Shown piece after piece: positions 53,074 through 61,370 of a stretch of 64,000 nucleotides of DNA. Under the pieces are notes generated by a model. That model had not been told where the DNA came from. It saw only the letters and a program-made list of their open reading frames with translations, and ran no database searches. The DNA is from Pseudoalteromonas umbrosa (GTDB taxonomy: Bacteria; Pseudomonadota; Gammaproteobacteria; Enterobacterales; Alteromonadaceae). The number at the start of each line of letters is the position of its first letter. The stretch's first letter is position 1. The stretch is from the NCBI RefSeq assembly GCF_030125375.1, contig NZ_JASJUU010000004.1, positions 486,294-550,293 of the forward strand. Direction: 5' to 3'. The translations under genes were made by a program, and so were the position numbers.

Positions 53074-53875
53074 TTTAAACTGCGCATTGGTCGTATTGCG
53101 AAAACTGTTTCCTGGGCAAAATATTGCGCGTATTCGCAAGCTAGATAAAGGGTATAGTAACCTCAATTTCTATTGTGAAGTAGATAATAACGTATTTTTA
53201 CTGAAAGCCTTTGATAAAGAGCTCCCGTTAGCTGCACTGGCTGCGCAAAGTAGTTTTGCGCAGCAGGGGCTGACCCAAAAAGTGATATGTATAGATGGTA
53301 GTGAGAATGTTGCTGTATTTGAGTATCTAACTATCGTAGATAAACCTCTTAATTTTCAAAGTAAAATTATCGATTTACTTATAGAAATTCACAGTTACCC
53401 TTGTGCCGAAGAAGAGTCATTAGATTTGTGTGCTGAGGTTAAACACGCGTCGGTGCGGCTCTCTCTCTCGCTGATTGGGGGGTATTTAATTGAGCAGTTG
53501 CACCAGTTTCCGAACGATATACGCTACTGTCATAACGACTTAGTAGAAGAAAATGTCTTAAACACTATTTCTGGCCCGCGTTTTATTGATTTTGAATATG
53601 CTCAAGCAAACGATCTATTTTTTGACCTGGCGGCGTTAAGTTGTTCCTTTGGGCTATCTACTAGCCAATCATCAGAAATGCTATCACGCTATTTCGCCGT
53701 TAATAGTGCTTCAGTACCGATCTATGCTAAGGATAAACTCGATGCATACATAGGCGTTTATTTGCTGCTTTGTATTGCTTGGTATAAAGAGAGGGGAATG
53801 AGCGATGAGTTTATTATATTAGAGAAGAAATTTAATAAATGGCGTGATAGACATAATTTAAATTGTGCCTCGTAA
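53060..53875 (+). CDS. Thiamine-kinase-like phosphotransferase
   Basis: A 271-residue APH-fold kinase. The catalytic loop is RYCHNDLVEENVL, and FIDFEYAQANDLFFDLA is the metal-binding motif; both resemble ThiK (thiamine kinase YcfN) and choline kinases. The TTG start overlaps the transporter stop by 14 bases, with AGAAGGA about seven bases upstream. In the Pnu model it would phosphorylate thiamine on entry and trap it. Confidence 0.78.
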   Translation: MRNFDLNCALVVLRKLFPGQNIARIRKLDKGYSNLNFYCEVDNNVFLLKAFDKELPLAALAAQSSFAQQGLTQKVICIDGSENVAVFEYLTIVDKPLNFQSKIIDLLIEIHSYPCAEEESLDLCAEVKHASVRLSLSLIGGYLIEQLHQFPNDIRYCHNDLVEENVLNTISGPRFIDFEYAQANDLFFDLAALSCSFGLSTSQSSEMLSRYFAVNSASVPIYAKDKLDAYIGVYLLLCIAWYKERGMSDEFIILEKKFNKWRDRHNLNCAS

Positions 53876-53902
53876 AGAGAACGCTAAACGAGGCATTATG
53901 CG

Positions 53903-54085
53903 TTATATTCCGCCTAGCCTTTTGGCTAGCTCTTTATATTTTTCAACATCTTCCTTGTCAAAAATTGGCTCTCCATTTTCATCATGTTCTTTGGCAACGA
54001 GCAAGTTTTCTCTTGCCAGGCGCCTTACACGCTCCACTTTTACACTTAAAAATTCAGCAACTTGCTCAGTGGTCATAGGGGTCAT
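53903..54085 (-). CDS. Small helix-turn-helix protein
   Basis: A 60-residue protein that is almost entirely one DNA-binding helix-turn-helix of the MerR/excisionase-like (helix_turn_helix_17) type: TTEQVAEFLSVKVERVRRLARENLLVAK, then FDKEDVEKYKELAKRL. I take the ATG at 54085, nine bases after GAGG. The longer frame starts at 54100. It is convergent with the thiamine-kinase-like gene and stands 209 bases before tRNA-Arg. No integrase or other phage gene is nearby, so its target is unknown. Confidence 0.65.
   Translation of the reverse strand: MTPMTTEQVAEFLSVKVERVRRLARENLLVAKEHDENGEPIFDKEDVEKYKELAKRLGGI
53914..53940 (+). terminator. Probable terminator of the thiamine operon
   Basis: CTAGCC (53914-53919), loop TTTT, GGCTAG (53924-53929), then a T-rich stretch. 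It overlaps the C-terminal codons of the convergent HTH gene. Confidence 0.6.
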
Positions 54086-54294
54086 AATACAAATCCTCAA
54101 GATGATGTTGGTAGCTTCGCTACTAAGATCTAATTACATTTATTATTTTTGAACTTTAATCATAGCTAAATATATGACTTTTGGCGTAGTTAGTAATGTT
54201 TTTTCATATTTAGTTTAATAAATAGGCATACGAACGCATCGAAGCTGGTATTTCAATGGAGATGTGATTATCATGGAGACGCTTAAAGTACTGT

Positions 54295-54369
54295 GCTCTC
54301 GTGGTGAAATGGATATCACGTGGCTCTCCGGAAGCTAAGTTACAGGTTCGATCCCTGTCGAGAGCGCCA
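54295..54369 (+). tRNA. tRNA-Arg (anticodon CCG)
   Basis: A 75-base cloverleaf: acceptor GCTCTCG with CGAGAGC, D stem GTGA/TCAC, anticodon stem TGGCT/AGCTA with loop CTCCGGA, T arm ACAGG TTCGATC CCTGT, and encoded CCA. The D arm (GTGAAATGGATATCAC) resembles the minor Arg tRNAs. It is a lone gene. Confidence 0.93.
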
Positions 54370-54400
54370 GTAGATTTCAAACATATCTATTTTCTTGATC

Positions 54401-56092
54401 TTAAAATCGATTTTTTACCGTAAAATGCCACTGCAAGTTATCAACTCCTTCTGGTTTGTCTATGGGGGCTGCTAAATCTAAATGCAAGACTAAGCCTGAG
54501 TTTGCTCTGCTCGGTGCCATTCGTATACCAAACCCAATGTTTTTATGAAACTTATGGTTAGCATTAAATAAAGTTTTTCCATCGACACGGCCGATATCAA
54601 AATACGCGGCACCTCCAACTTTAAATAGTTGGAATAGGTCATATTCCCAATAGTACCTTTTTTCGATATTTAAAATGATGCGCCTATCACCCTGTAAATA
54701 TCGAGCAGGGAAACCTCTAAGGCCTGTCTCACCGCCGAGTGTTAACTGTTTATCTTCTGTGAGGTGCTTGCCGTGAGTGATGTTTAGTTGAGTGTACCAA
54801 GATTGATAGTTACCTGTATTAAGGTGATATTCTATGTTGAGCTGTGTGATAAGGTTTTCAGCTTCATCACTTTCAATGTTCCAATATCCATCGAGAGTAA
54901 AATTGAGTCTGAGCAAGCTTTTTGTGCTGGTGTGGTGGGTCTTGCTGAGTGATGTGTTAAACACCCATCTTGTATCGTCATTGCTAATTGACTCATCTGA
55001 GTAACCAATTTGTGTATTTATATTCCAGCCTAAATTCAAATCTTCAGTGCGGTAAATCGAGTCAAAGTTTCTGACTTTAATGTATTCTGTTTGTAGCCAC
55101 TGCACTTGAAAGTAGGGGTAACTGAGTTTGCGCTGCTCTGCAATCGGTAGTTTAGTTTCTTTTATTTGTCTGAATGCATCTTGTTGTTCTCGGTAGCCAA
55201 AAATGATTCTGCGTGTCCAATTCGTATGCATTGCTTTACCAATACCATAATAAACTTGGCTAACTTGCGAATCTTGTTCAAACTCAGAAACAGTTTCTCC
55301 ATTTTCATATAGAGGTTCAATACGTTTGTTACCATAATTAAAAAAACCATAGCTTTTTGGTGTATGTGTTGAGAAAAATGGATAGTTAACACCAATATGA
55401 TGGCGTTCCCCGTCATCATTATCCGAATACTCTAGCCTTCCTCTGTATCTAGAAGATAATATATTTGGGTCATCGTATACAAATAAGTAGCCGCTTCGGT
55501 CTGCATCTTCTATGTGTGTTAATGATAATCGCTTGCCATAGCCAAATAGGTTACTTTCTCTAAAGCCTATGCGACTTGAGTTTTCACCGCCACTGCGGCT
55601 AAAGCTTAGATCAGGTAACAGAGTCCAAAGGTCACGTGTCACCACAGTAACTATTATATTTCCATTGCAGTCTTCTTCAGCAAAAACTCTCGCATCATAC
55701 AGATAAGATTGCTGCCGAAGTAATCGTTCAGACTCGATTAAAAGTTGCGGATCATAGTCGCTGTGTTCGCTAAATAATAAGACACTTTTAATTACATCAG
55801 GTTTGGTTGTTATATGTGCTCTATTTGCAAATCGAAATAAGGCGTTGTCTTCTTCTGGTAATGAAGTGTCGAAGACATTGAGTTGATGAAGCTCAATGGC
55901 ACTGATCTTGGCATTTTTTTTATTTGGTAAGGAATACTCAGAGCTGAGCTCTAAACTATAGCTATGTGGTGCTTTTTTTTGTGTTTTACAGTGACTCTCT
56001 GACGTCGAGTGCCGATGTGCCGCGACCGTTATGGCTGCACTCGATGCAGAGTTTATTAAAAAAAGAAAAAAGAAAAACCTAAATTTCACCAT
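54401..56092 (-). CDS. Omp85/BamA-like outer-membrane beta-barrel protein
   Basis: A 563-residue exported protein. After a signal peptide (hydrophobic, ending SSAA) comes a POTRA-like segment (about 95-160: LLIESERLLRQQSYLYDARV). A 16-strand-type barrel follows (about 170-563) with many aromatic-ended strands and a C-terminal Phe. The signature GGETGLRGFPARYLQGDRR corresponds to the conserved L6 loop (VRGY/F type) of Omp85 proteins. Only one POTRA-like unit is visible, as in some TamA- or BamA-fragment proteins. Substrate unknown. The start may be the ATG at 56092 or a GTG at 56110. Confidence 0.78.
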   Translation of the reverse strand: MVKFRFFFFLFLINSASSAAITVAAHRHSTSESHCKTQKKAPHSYSLELSSEYSLPNKKNAKISAIELHQLNVFDTSLPEEDNALFRFANRAHITTKPDVIKSVLLFSEHSDYDPQLLIESERLLRQQSYLYDARVFAEEDCNGNIIVTVVTRDLWTLLPDLSFSRSGGENSSRIGFRESNLFGYGKRLSLTHIEDADRSGYLFVYDDPNILSSRYRGRLEYSDNDDGERHHIGVNYPFFSTHTPKSYGFFNYGNKRIEPLYENGETVSEFEQDSQVSQVYYGIGKAMHTNWTRRIIFGYREQQDAFRQIKETKLPIAEQRKLSYPYFQVQWLQTEYIKVRNFDSIYRTEDLNLGWNINTQIGYSDESISNDDTRWVFNTSLSKTHHTSTKSLLRLNFTLDGYWNIESDEAENLITQLNIEYHLNTGNYQSWYTQLNITHGKHLTEDKQLTLGGETGLRGFPARYLQGDRRIILNIEKRYYWEYDLFQLFKVGGAAYFDIGRVDGKTLFNANHKFHKNIGFGIRMAPSRANSGLVLHLDLAAPIDKPEGVDNLQWHFTVKNRF

Positions 56093-56162
56093 AAATATGC
56101 CTAAAGCCACTGTTATTATCAGTATGGCTTATGTTAGGCATACCTGCTTAGGCAAGTCTATC

Positions 56163-56462
56163 TTATTGTTGTAAATTCAAACAAAAATGCTCAAGTAGGC
56201 TAGGTAAAAGTTGGGTTGCAGCTGCGCCCTCCGGCGTGATCCAAATGCTTTCGCTATAGTACTCAAAGTTGAGAGAGAATGATTGTTGTAAATAAGTAAA
56301 GCGCCATTGATGGCGATCAGCACCTTCGTTAAACTCTATGGTTTTCAACTTATCAATCGCTAAGAAAATACTTCCCCATAATTGAAAATCATCACTATCC
56401 GGAAACAAACTGGGTATAACTTGTAAGGTATTTTCATCGTCTAGTTGAATGATATTTGTCAT
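56163..56462 (-). CDS. Small conserved protein, possibly DUF3630
   Basis: A 99-residue acidic protein beginning MTNIIQLDDENTLQVIP, with SESIWITPEGAAATQLLPSL near the C-terminus. It probably belongs to the DUF3630 family, which I remember as small gammaproteobacterial proteins, but I am not certain. Its start is 12 bases after the recQ stop on the same strand, so it is likely co-transcribed with recQ. Confidence 0.55.
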   Translation of the reverse strand: MTNIIQLDDENTLQVIPSLFPDSDDFQLWGSIFLAIDKLKTIEFNEGADRHQWRFTYLQQSFSLNFEYYSESIWITPEGAAATQLLPSLLEHFCLNLQQ

Positions 56463-56474
56463 GCGTTCCTCTGC

Positions 56475-58298
56475 TTATTCCGCGGCTAAATAATTGCGGA
56501 TCAATTGCATAAATGGGGCGCCATATTTAGTGAGCTTGGTAAAGCCAACACCTGAAACTTTTAAGAAGTCACTGTCGTCAGTTGGCATTTTCTGGGCCAT
56601 TTCTGCAAGTGTTTTATCATTAAATACAACATAAGGCGGCACATCATCCTGATCTGCCAATTCTTTGCGTAAGCTGCGAAGTTTAGCAAAGAGTTTCCTA
56701 TCATAATTAAATTGAGCGAGTTTATCTTGATATACGTGGCTGGCTTGTAACCTAGGTTCTGCCAAGTTTAGTGCATACTCGCCTTTCAATACTGCTCTGG
56801 CTGCTTCTGTAAGCTTTAAAGTCGCGCCTTGCGTAATGTCTTGGGACAATAAGCCGTGGTGTATAAGCTGTCTTAGCACACTAAGCCAATATTCGTTGCT
56901 CTGATCTTTACCAATTCCATATGTACTTAAATTGTGGTGCTGGTTATCACGGATCCGCGCGGTGTTAGCGCCACGCAATAAGTCCACAATATAGCCTAAT
57001 CCAAAACGTTGTTCCGCACGGTATACGCAAGATAAAGCCTTTTGTGCAACGATGGTGGCGTCAAAGTGTTTGGGTGGATTCAAACAAATATCACAGTTAC
57101 CACAGGGCTCTCTCTGATATTCACTAAAATAATTTAATAATATCTGTCGACGGCAAGTTTGCGCTTCAGCGAAGTTAGCCATGGCATTAAATCTTTGTTG
57201 TTCGACTTTTCGGCGTTGCTCATCAGGGATATCTTCGAAGAAACGTCTAACTCGACCGATATCAGCAGGGTCAAAATACATGATGGCTTCTGCTGCAAGT
57301 CCATCTCTGCCTGCTCGTCCAGTCTCTTGATAATAAGACTCTATGCTTTTGGGAATATCGTAGTGCAGGACGAACCGTACATTGGGTTTGTTGATCCCCA
57401 TGCCAAATGCAACTGTTGCTACCACTATTTGTATATCGTCTCGCGCAAATGCATTTTGTACAAATTGACGTTGTTCATTGTCCATGCCTGCATGATACGC
57501 TGCAGCGTTAAATCCACCCTCAGACAGTTTTTCAGCGATTTCATCTACTCGTCTTCGGCTAGAGCAATAAATGATCCCGCTCTGACCTTTCTGAGTTTTT
57601 AAATATCGCATTAGCTGAGAAAGTGGTTTGAACTTTTCTTCAATTGTGTAGCGTATATTTGGGCGGTCAAAACTGCCGGTATGGATAAAAGGGCTGTTTA
57701 ATTGCAGTTGCTGTACTATGTCATTTCTCGTTGCCATATCTGCAGTTGCAGTTAATGCCATAGTTGGAACGGTTGGGAATGCTTGCTTTAATTCATTAAG
57801 CCTACAATAATGCGGCCTGAAGTCATGTCCCCAATGTGATACGCAGTGCGCCTCATCAATAGCGAACAATGCTAAGGGCAAGCTGCTTAATCGTTCTAAA
57901 AACTCTCTCTGTAGTACCTTTTCGGGGGCAACATAGAGCAGTTTTATTTCACCTGCATGAAGCCGGTGATAGATTTGTTGCTGCTGCTGCCACTCAACAC
58001 TGTTATTCACAAACTCCGCGGCAATACCTTGTGCCTGTAGTTGAGCTACTTGGTCTTGCATAAGAGAAATTAGAGGGGAGATTACAATCGTTATCCCTTG
58101 CAACATAAGTGCTGGAACTTGATAGCAAAGAGATTTACCCCCACCAGTTGGAAGTAATACCAAACTATCACGCCCGCTGAGGCATGCTTCGATAGTTTCT
58201 TGTTGCCCCGCACGGAATGTTGTGTAACCGAAATATTCTTTCAGCACCGATTTGGGCGTTAACGATTGTTGAGTTGCTAGCGTTTCCATTGCGCGCAT
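56475..58298 (-). CDS. recQ: ATP-dependent DNA helicase RecQ
   Basis: 3'-5' helicase in RecF-pathway recombination and fork repair. Helicase motifs: FRAGQQE (Q motif region), LLPTGGGKSLCYQ, IDEAHCVSHWGHDFRP, ALTATA and QETGRAGRDG. The RecQ zinc site has CRRQILLNYF and CGNCDIC. The C-terminal HRDC domain is complete. I use the ATG at 58298 (607 residues), near the usual length; the open frame extends 47 residues further to 58439, with no homologous-looking sequence or good ribosome site. Confidence 0.95.
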   Translation of the reverse strand: MRAMETLATQQSLTPKSVLKEYFGYTTFRAGQQETIEACLSGRDSLVLLPTGGGKSLCYQVPALMLQGITIVISPLISLMQDQVAQLQAQGIAAEFVNNSVEWQQQQQIYHRLHAGEIKLLYVAPEKVLQREFLERLSSLPLALFAIDEAHCVSHWGHDFRPHYCRLNELKQAFPTVPTMALTATADMATRNDIVQQLQLNSPFIHTGSFDRPNIRYTIEEKFKPLSQLMRYLKTQKGQSGIIYCSSRRRVDEIAEKLSEGGFNAAAYHAGMDNEQRQFVQNAFARDDIQIVVATVAFGMGINKPNVRFVLHYDIPKSIESYYQETGRAGRDGLAAEAIMYFDPADIGRVRRFFEDIPDEQRRKVEQQRFNAMANFAEAQTCRRQILLNYFSEYQREPCGNCDICLNPPKHFDATIVAQKALSCVYRAEQRFGLGYIVDLLRGANTARIRDNQHHNLSTYGIGKDQSNEYWLSVLRQLIHHGLLSQDITQGATLKLTEAARAVLKGEYALNLAEPRLQASHVYQDKLAQFNYDRKLFAKLRSLRKELADQDDVPPYVVFNDKTLAEMAQKMPTDDSDFLKVSGVGFTKLTKYGAPFMQLIRNYLAAE

Positions 58299-58556
58299 TT
58301 TAGAGTGTTTTAGTGTAATTGTCTTCCTTTTATGATTATTCTTAAGTCGGCTTGCGGGACTTTTAATCAAATCTAATTGAGGGATGTTTATGTCAAAAGG
58401 TACAGAAGGAGTTTTGATGGCAGGAGAACGATACACCATTGTAAAGAACGCAATGCTTACTTAGTTGGTGTTAATTTTAAACCAACATGGTGATACCTCT
58501 TTATATCTGTATAATGCTCGCCTTCATCGCATATGGGTGGTAATTGGGGAAGTGAA

Positions 58557-59459
58557 ATGACTGGTGATTCTCAGGCGAAGCAAGGCTATATATATGCAAC
58601 ACTCGCCTTTATTATGTGGGGCTTAGCACCTATCTATTTTAAGTCTATTGAGCAAGTTGACGCGCTCGAAATCCTTGTGCACCGTGTCGTATGGTCCGTT
58701 CTTTTTGTTTTGGTTGTAATAGGGCTTCGAAATAATTGGCGTAAAGTGCGTAGTATCTTGGTTAAGCCTAAGCTCTTAATGATGCTTACAGTTACAGCAT
58801 TGTTACTTGGCTTTAACTGGGGATTGTTCATATGGGCGGTTAATAACGGTTACATGCTTGATGCAAGCTTAGGTTACTATATTAACCCTCTATTAAATGT
58901 TTTTCTTGGCATGCTATTTTTATCCGAAAGGTTAAGAGCTGCTCAAAAGGTTGCTGTATTGCTTGCGTCTACGGGAGTCTTGGTGCAATTGATTAGCTTT
59001 GGGTCTTTCCCTTATATTGCTTTTTCGCTGGCATGCTCTTTTGCAATATATGGCCTCTTAAGGAAAAAAATGGCAGTGGAGTCCTTACCAGGACTGTTGA
59101 TTGAATCAGCTATTCTACTCCCAATAGCAGCTATTTATTGGTTTGTTATGATGCCTAGCCCGACAAGTGATATGTTTATCAATAGCTTAGAGTTAAACTT
59201 GCTACTTATTGCTGCAGGCGTAGTAACGACATTGCCACTACTTAGCTTCACAGCCGCGGCAAAAAGGCTGCCATACTCTACTCTGGGCTTTTTCCAGTAT
59301 ATCGGACCAAGTTTAATGCTTATGCTAGCAGTTGTTTTTTATGGTGAATCATTTGATATGGAAAGAGCGGTGACTTTTGCTTTTATCTGGGGGGCGTTGT
59401 TACTCTTTAGTTTTGATTCGTGGAAAGCAAGTAAGCTGAAAAGCTCAGCTATGAAATAG
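58557..59459 (+). CDS. rarD: EamA-family permease RarD
   Basis: A 300-residue inner-membrane protein of the drug/metabolite transporter family with about ten membrane segments. The RarD hallmarks are GYIYATLAFIMWGLAPIYFK, EILVHRVVWSVLF and LGYYINPLLNVFLGM. Substrate unknown. The ATG at 58557 follows GGGGAAG and is preferred to the ATG at 58533. Confidence 0.92.
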   Translation: MTGDSQAKQGYIYATLAFIMWGLAPIYFKSIEQVDALEILVHRVVWSVLFVLVVIGLRNNWRKVRSILVKPKLLMMLTVTALLLGFNWGLFIWAVNNGYMLDASLGYYINPLLNVFLGMLFLSERLRAAQKVAVLLASTGVLVQLISFGSFPYIAFSLACSFAIYGLLRKKMAVESLPGLLIESAILLPIAAIYWFVMMPSPTSDMFINSLELNLLLIAAGVVTTLPLLSFTAAAKRLPYSTLGFFQYIGPSLMLMLAVVFYGESFDMERAVTFAFIWGALLLFSFDSWKASKLKSSAMK

Positions 59460-59476
59460 ACTTTTCTTAATATTTG

Positions 59477-59507
59477 GCCTTCTAATTTACACTAGTTATT
59501 AGAAGGC
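59477..59507. terminator. Dyad between rarD and the diguanylate cyclase gene
   Basis: Perfect ten-base stem GCCTTCTAAT (59477-59486) / ATTAGAAGGC (59498-59507) between two convergent genes, covering the cyclase stop codon. T-runs are short, so terminator strength is uncertain. Confidence 0.55.
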
Positions 59508-60734
59508 TATTTGATTTCGCCCAGATTCTTTCGCTACATATAACTTTTCGTCAGCAATTTTTATTAAGGGGTCAATACTTTCGATTACTTTGTCTGCAAC
59601 GCCAATTGAGACGGTAAATGGAATGTGGTAAGGCGTTAAAGAACTGCTGTTTTTTTCTAAAAACAATCTGAACTGCTCTAACTGTTGAGTATTTTTTTCA
59701 CTGTCTTGTGAGCGAAATAACACGGCAAACTCCTCTCCACCCAATCTCGCATATAAATCGTGCTCAAAAAATTTCTCAAAACATTCACCAATAGATTGCA
59801 GTACTTTATCACCAGCATCATGCCCATGCTGATCATTTATTTTTTTGAAGAAGTCAATGTCGACCATAGCTAACATACAGCCGTGATTTTGACGGCTGTT
59901 CATAGTTAATTGTTTGCTAGCGTGTTCAAAAAAGTATCGTCTGTTAGGTAATTGGGTTAAATAATCCGTGTTGGCTTGACGCCTAATTGTGGCTATGTTT
60001 TCTAACATGTCGACGTTTTGGCTTAGTCGGCAGTAAAACTCTTCGGGGTTAAAAGGCTTACGCAAATAGTCATTTGCGCCGCTTTTCAAAAAACGTGCAG
60101 ATAAGTAGGCATTGTCTGTACCTGAGATACCAATGATTGCTTTATCATCATTACTGTATAGGCGCCTAATTTCTGCACAGAGTTCTTCTCCGCGCATATT
60201 AGGCATCTCATTATCGGTAATAATAACGTCGATATCAGGGTGATCATTTAATGTTGCTAGCGCTTTTATGCCATCTTCAGCGACATATACTTGATATTTA
60301 TGCCTTTGTAGTAATGAGCTAATATGTCTTCTGGTAGCTGCTGAATCATCAACAACAAGTACTTTCACTTGCTCGTTCCGGGGTAACCGTTGTAGTTGTC
60401 TTTTTAAATATTGATAGGCTTGTTTGTTTTCTTTGGTGATGTAATCAATAACTGGGTACTTATCAACTGTATCCCGGGTGCTTGATTCAAGATTTCCCGT
60501 CATGACAATTGTTGGAATATTTGCTTTGACTGTGTATGGGATTGCTTCGCCATTCGCTGCATCGGGCAATACAAAATCCACCACTGCACAAAAATAATTG
60601 TGATCGTTGATGAGCCGTTTGGCACTTTCCAAAGTCGTAGCCACATCAACATCATACCCCACTGAACTTGCGATGTGTTTTTGGACTTTTGCGATAGTTG
60701 GTGTGTCTTCTATTATCAGCACTTTTCTCAACAC
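59499..60734 (-). CDS. Diguanylate cyclase with two receiver domains (PleD-like)
   Basis: A 411-residue response regulator. Receiver 1 (about 4-118) has D53 (AVVDFVLPD). Receiver 2 (about 124-240) has D174 (IITDNEMPN) and KPF. The GGDEF domain (about 255-411) has the active GGEEF at 332-336 and DIDFFKKINDQHGHDAGD. The product-inhibition I-site RxxD reads FEHD, so it lacks the arginine. Synthesis of c-di-GMP controlled by phosphorylation is expected, probably without that feedback. The start is a GTG, eight bases after AAGG; another GTG lies six bases upstream. Confidence 0.88.
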   Translation of the reverse strand: MLRKVLIIEDTPTIAKVQKHIASSVGYDVDVATTLESAKRLINDHNYFCAVVDFVLPDAANGEAIPYTVKANIPTIVMTGNLESSTRDTVDKYPVIDYITKENKQAYQYLKRQLQRLPRNEQVKVLVVDDSAATRRHISSLLQRHKYQVYVAEDGIKALATLNDHPDIDVIITDNEMPNMRGEELCAEIRRLYSNDDKAIIGISGTDNAYLSARFLKSGANDYLRKPFNPEEFYCRLSQNVDMLENIATIRRQANTDYLTQLPNRRYFFEHASKQLTMNSRQNHGCMLAMVDIDFFKKINDQHGHDAGDKVLQSIGECFEKFFEHDLYARLGGEEFAVLFRSQDSEKNTQQLEQFRLFLEKNSSSLTPYHIPFTVSIGVADKVIESIDPLIKIADEKLYVAKESGRNQIAF

Positions 60735-60762
60735 ATGCACAACCTTAAGAGCTTTTCTTTAC

Positions 60763-60778
60763 TTCAGTTTTAACTGAA
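60763..60778. repeat. Palindrome upstream of the diguanylate cyclase gene
   Basis: TTCAGTT, two bases, AACTGAA, located just before the cyclase start and after the maoP stop. It may be an operator or a terminator of maoP. Confidence 0.4.
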
Positions 60779-60911
60779 AGTGTCAAAAAAGCAATGAAGA
60801 AATTCAGATTCATATTAGTAGATTTAAATTTAAATAAGCATTTGTCAGAAACTCTACTAACAAACAGTAGTATTACTAATTCTAGCAGAGCATGTGTATT
60901 TTTAATTAAAG

Positions 60912-61286
60912 TTACTCAAGGCTAACTTCAACTTCTTGTTGTTCGCTTTTGTTTTGAGTATTGGAAAGAGGTTTCTGAATACTCAAAGTATGTACCTTTT
61001 GTTTACGTGTAGTTAAGTCTAAATATTTCGCCCAAACTCTTTCAATTCGATTGGAGGGGGGGTGCTGATTGAGAAAGGTATTGATAAATTGCTGTTGAGT
61101 GGCGTTTATGGGCTCCAACTTTTGCCGATGTAATTGCAGAAGGAGGTACCCGTGTTGTTGCAACAGCTCAGACTCCAGTAATGTAAAGTGTCCACTTCTA
61201 GAAAACCCCCGGGGGAAGTTTGTATCATCATAAAAGGGCTTAGGTGCAGCAAAAGCTTCTTTTAATTCAGCTATAGTCATATCCAT
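60912..61286 (-). CDS. maoP: Macrodomain Ori organisation protein MaoP (DUF413)
   Basis: A 124-residue cytoplasmic protein. The core FYDDTNFPRGFSRSGHFT, LLQQHGYLL and RIERVWAKYLDLTTRKQK closely matches E. coli MaoP (YifE), which limits the Ori macrodomain to its region by acting with a nearby maoS site. The C-terminal tail is polar and longer. GAGG lies eight bases before the ATG. It is divergent from hdfR across 84 bases, the same layout as in E. coli. Confidence 0.9.
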   Translation of the reverse strand: MDMTIAELKEAFAAPKPFYDDTNFPRGFSRSGHFTLLESELLQQHGYLLLQLHRQKLEPINATQQQFINTFLNQHPPSNRIERVWAKYLDLTTRKQKVHTLSIQKPLSNTQNKSEQQEVEVSLE

Positions 61287-61370
61287 GATGTTTTCCTCAC
61301 ATTGTTTGAAAAAGTATGAACCAACAAAGCTGCTTTTTTAAACGAATATTTTTTATTGAAAGGTAGGAGA

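Noticed and set aside
53903..54369. Prophage or island boundary at tRNA-Arg
   Set aside because: No integrase, no repeat of the tRNA 3' end nearby and no cluster of phage genes. Kept only as a low-level finding.
58299..58439. N-terminal extension of RecQ by 47 residues
   Set aside because: The extension has no family similarity and no ribosome site, and the shorter start fits the family length. I kept the shorter form.
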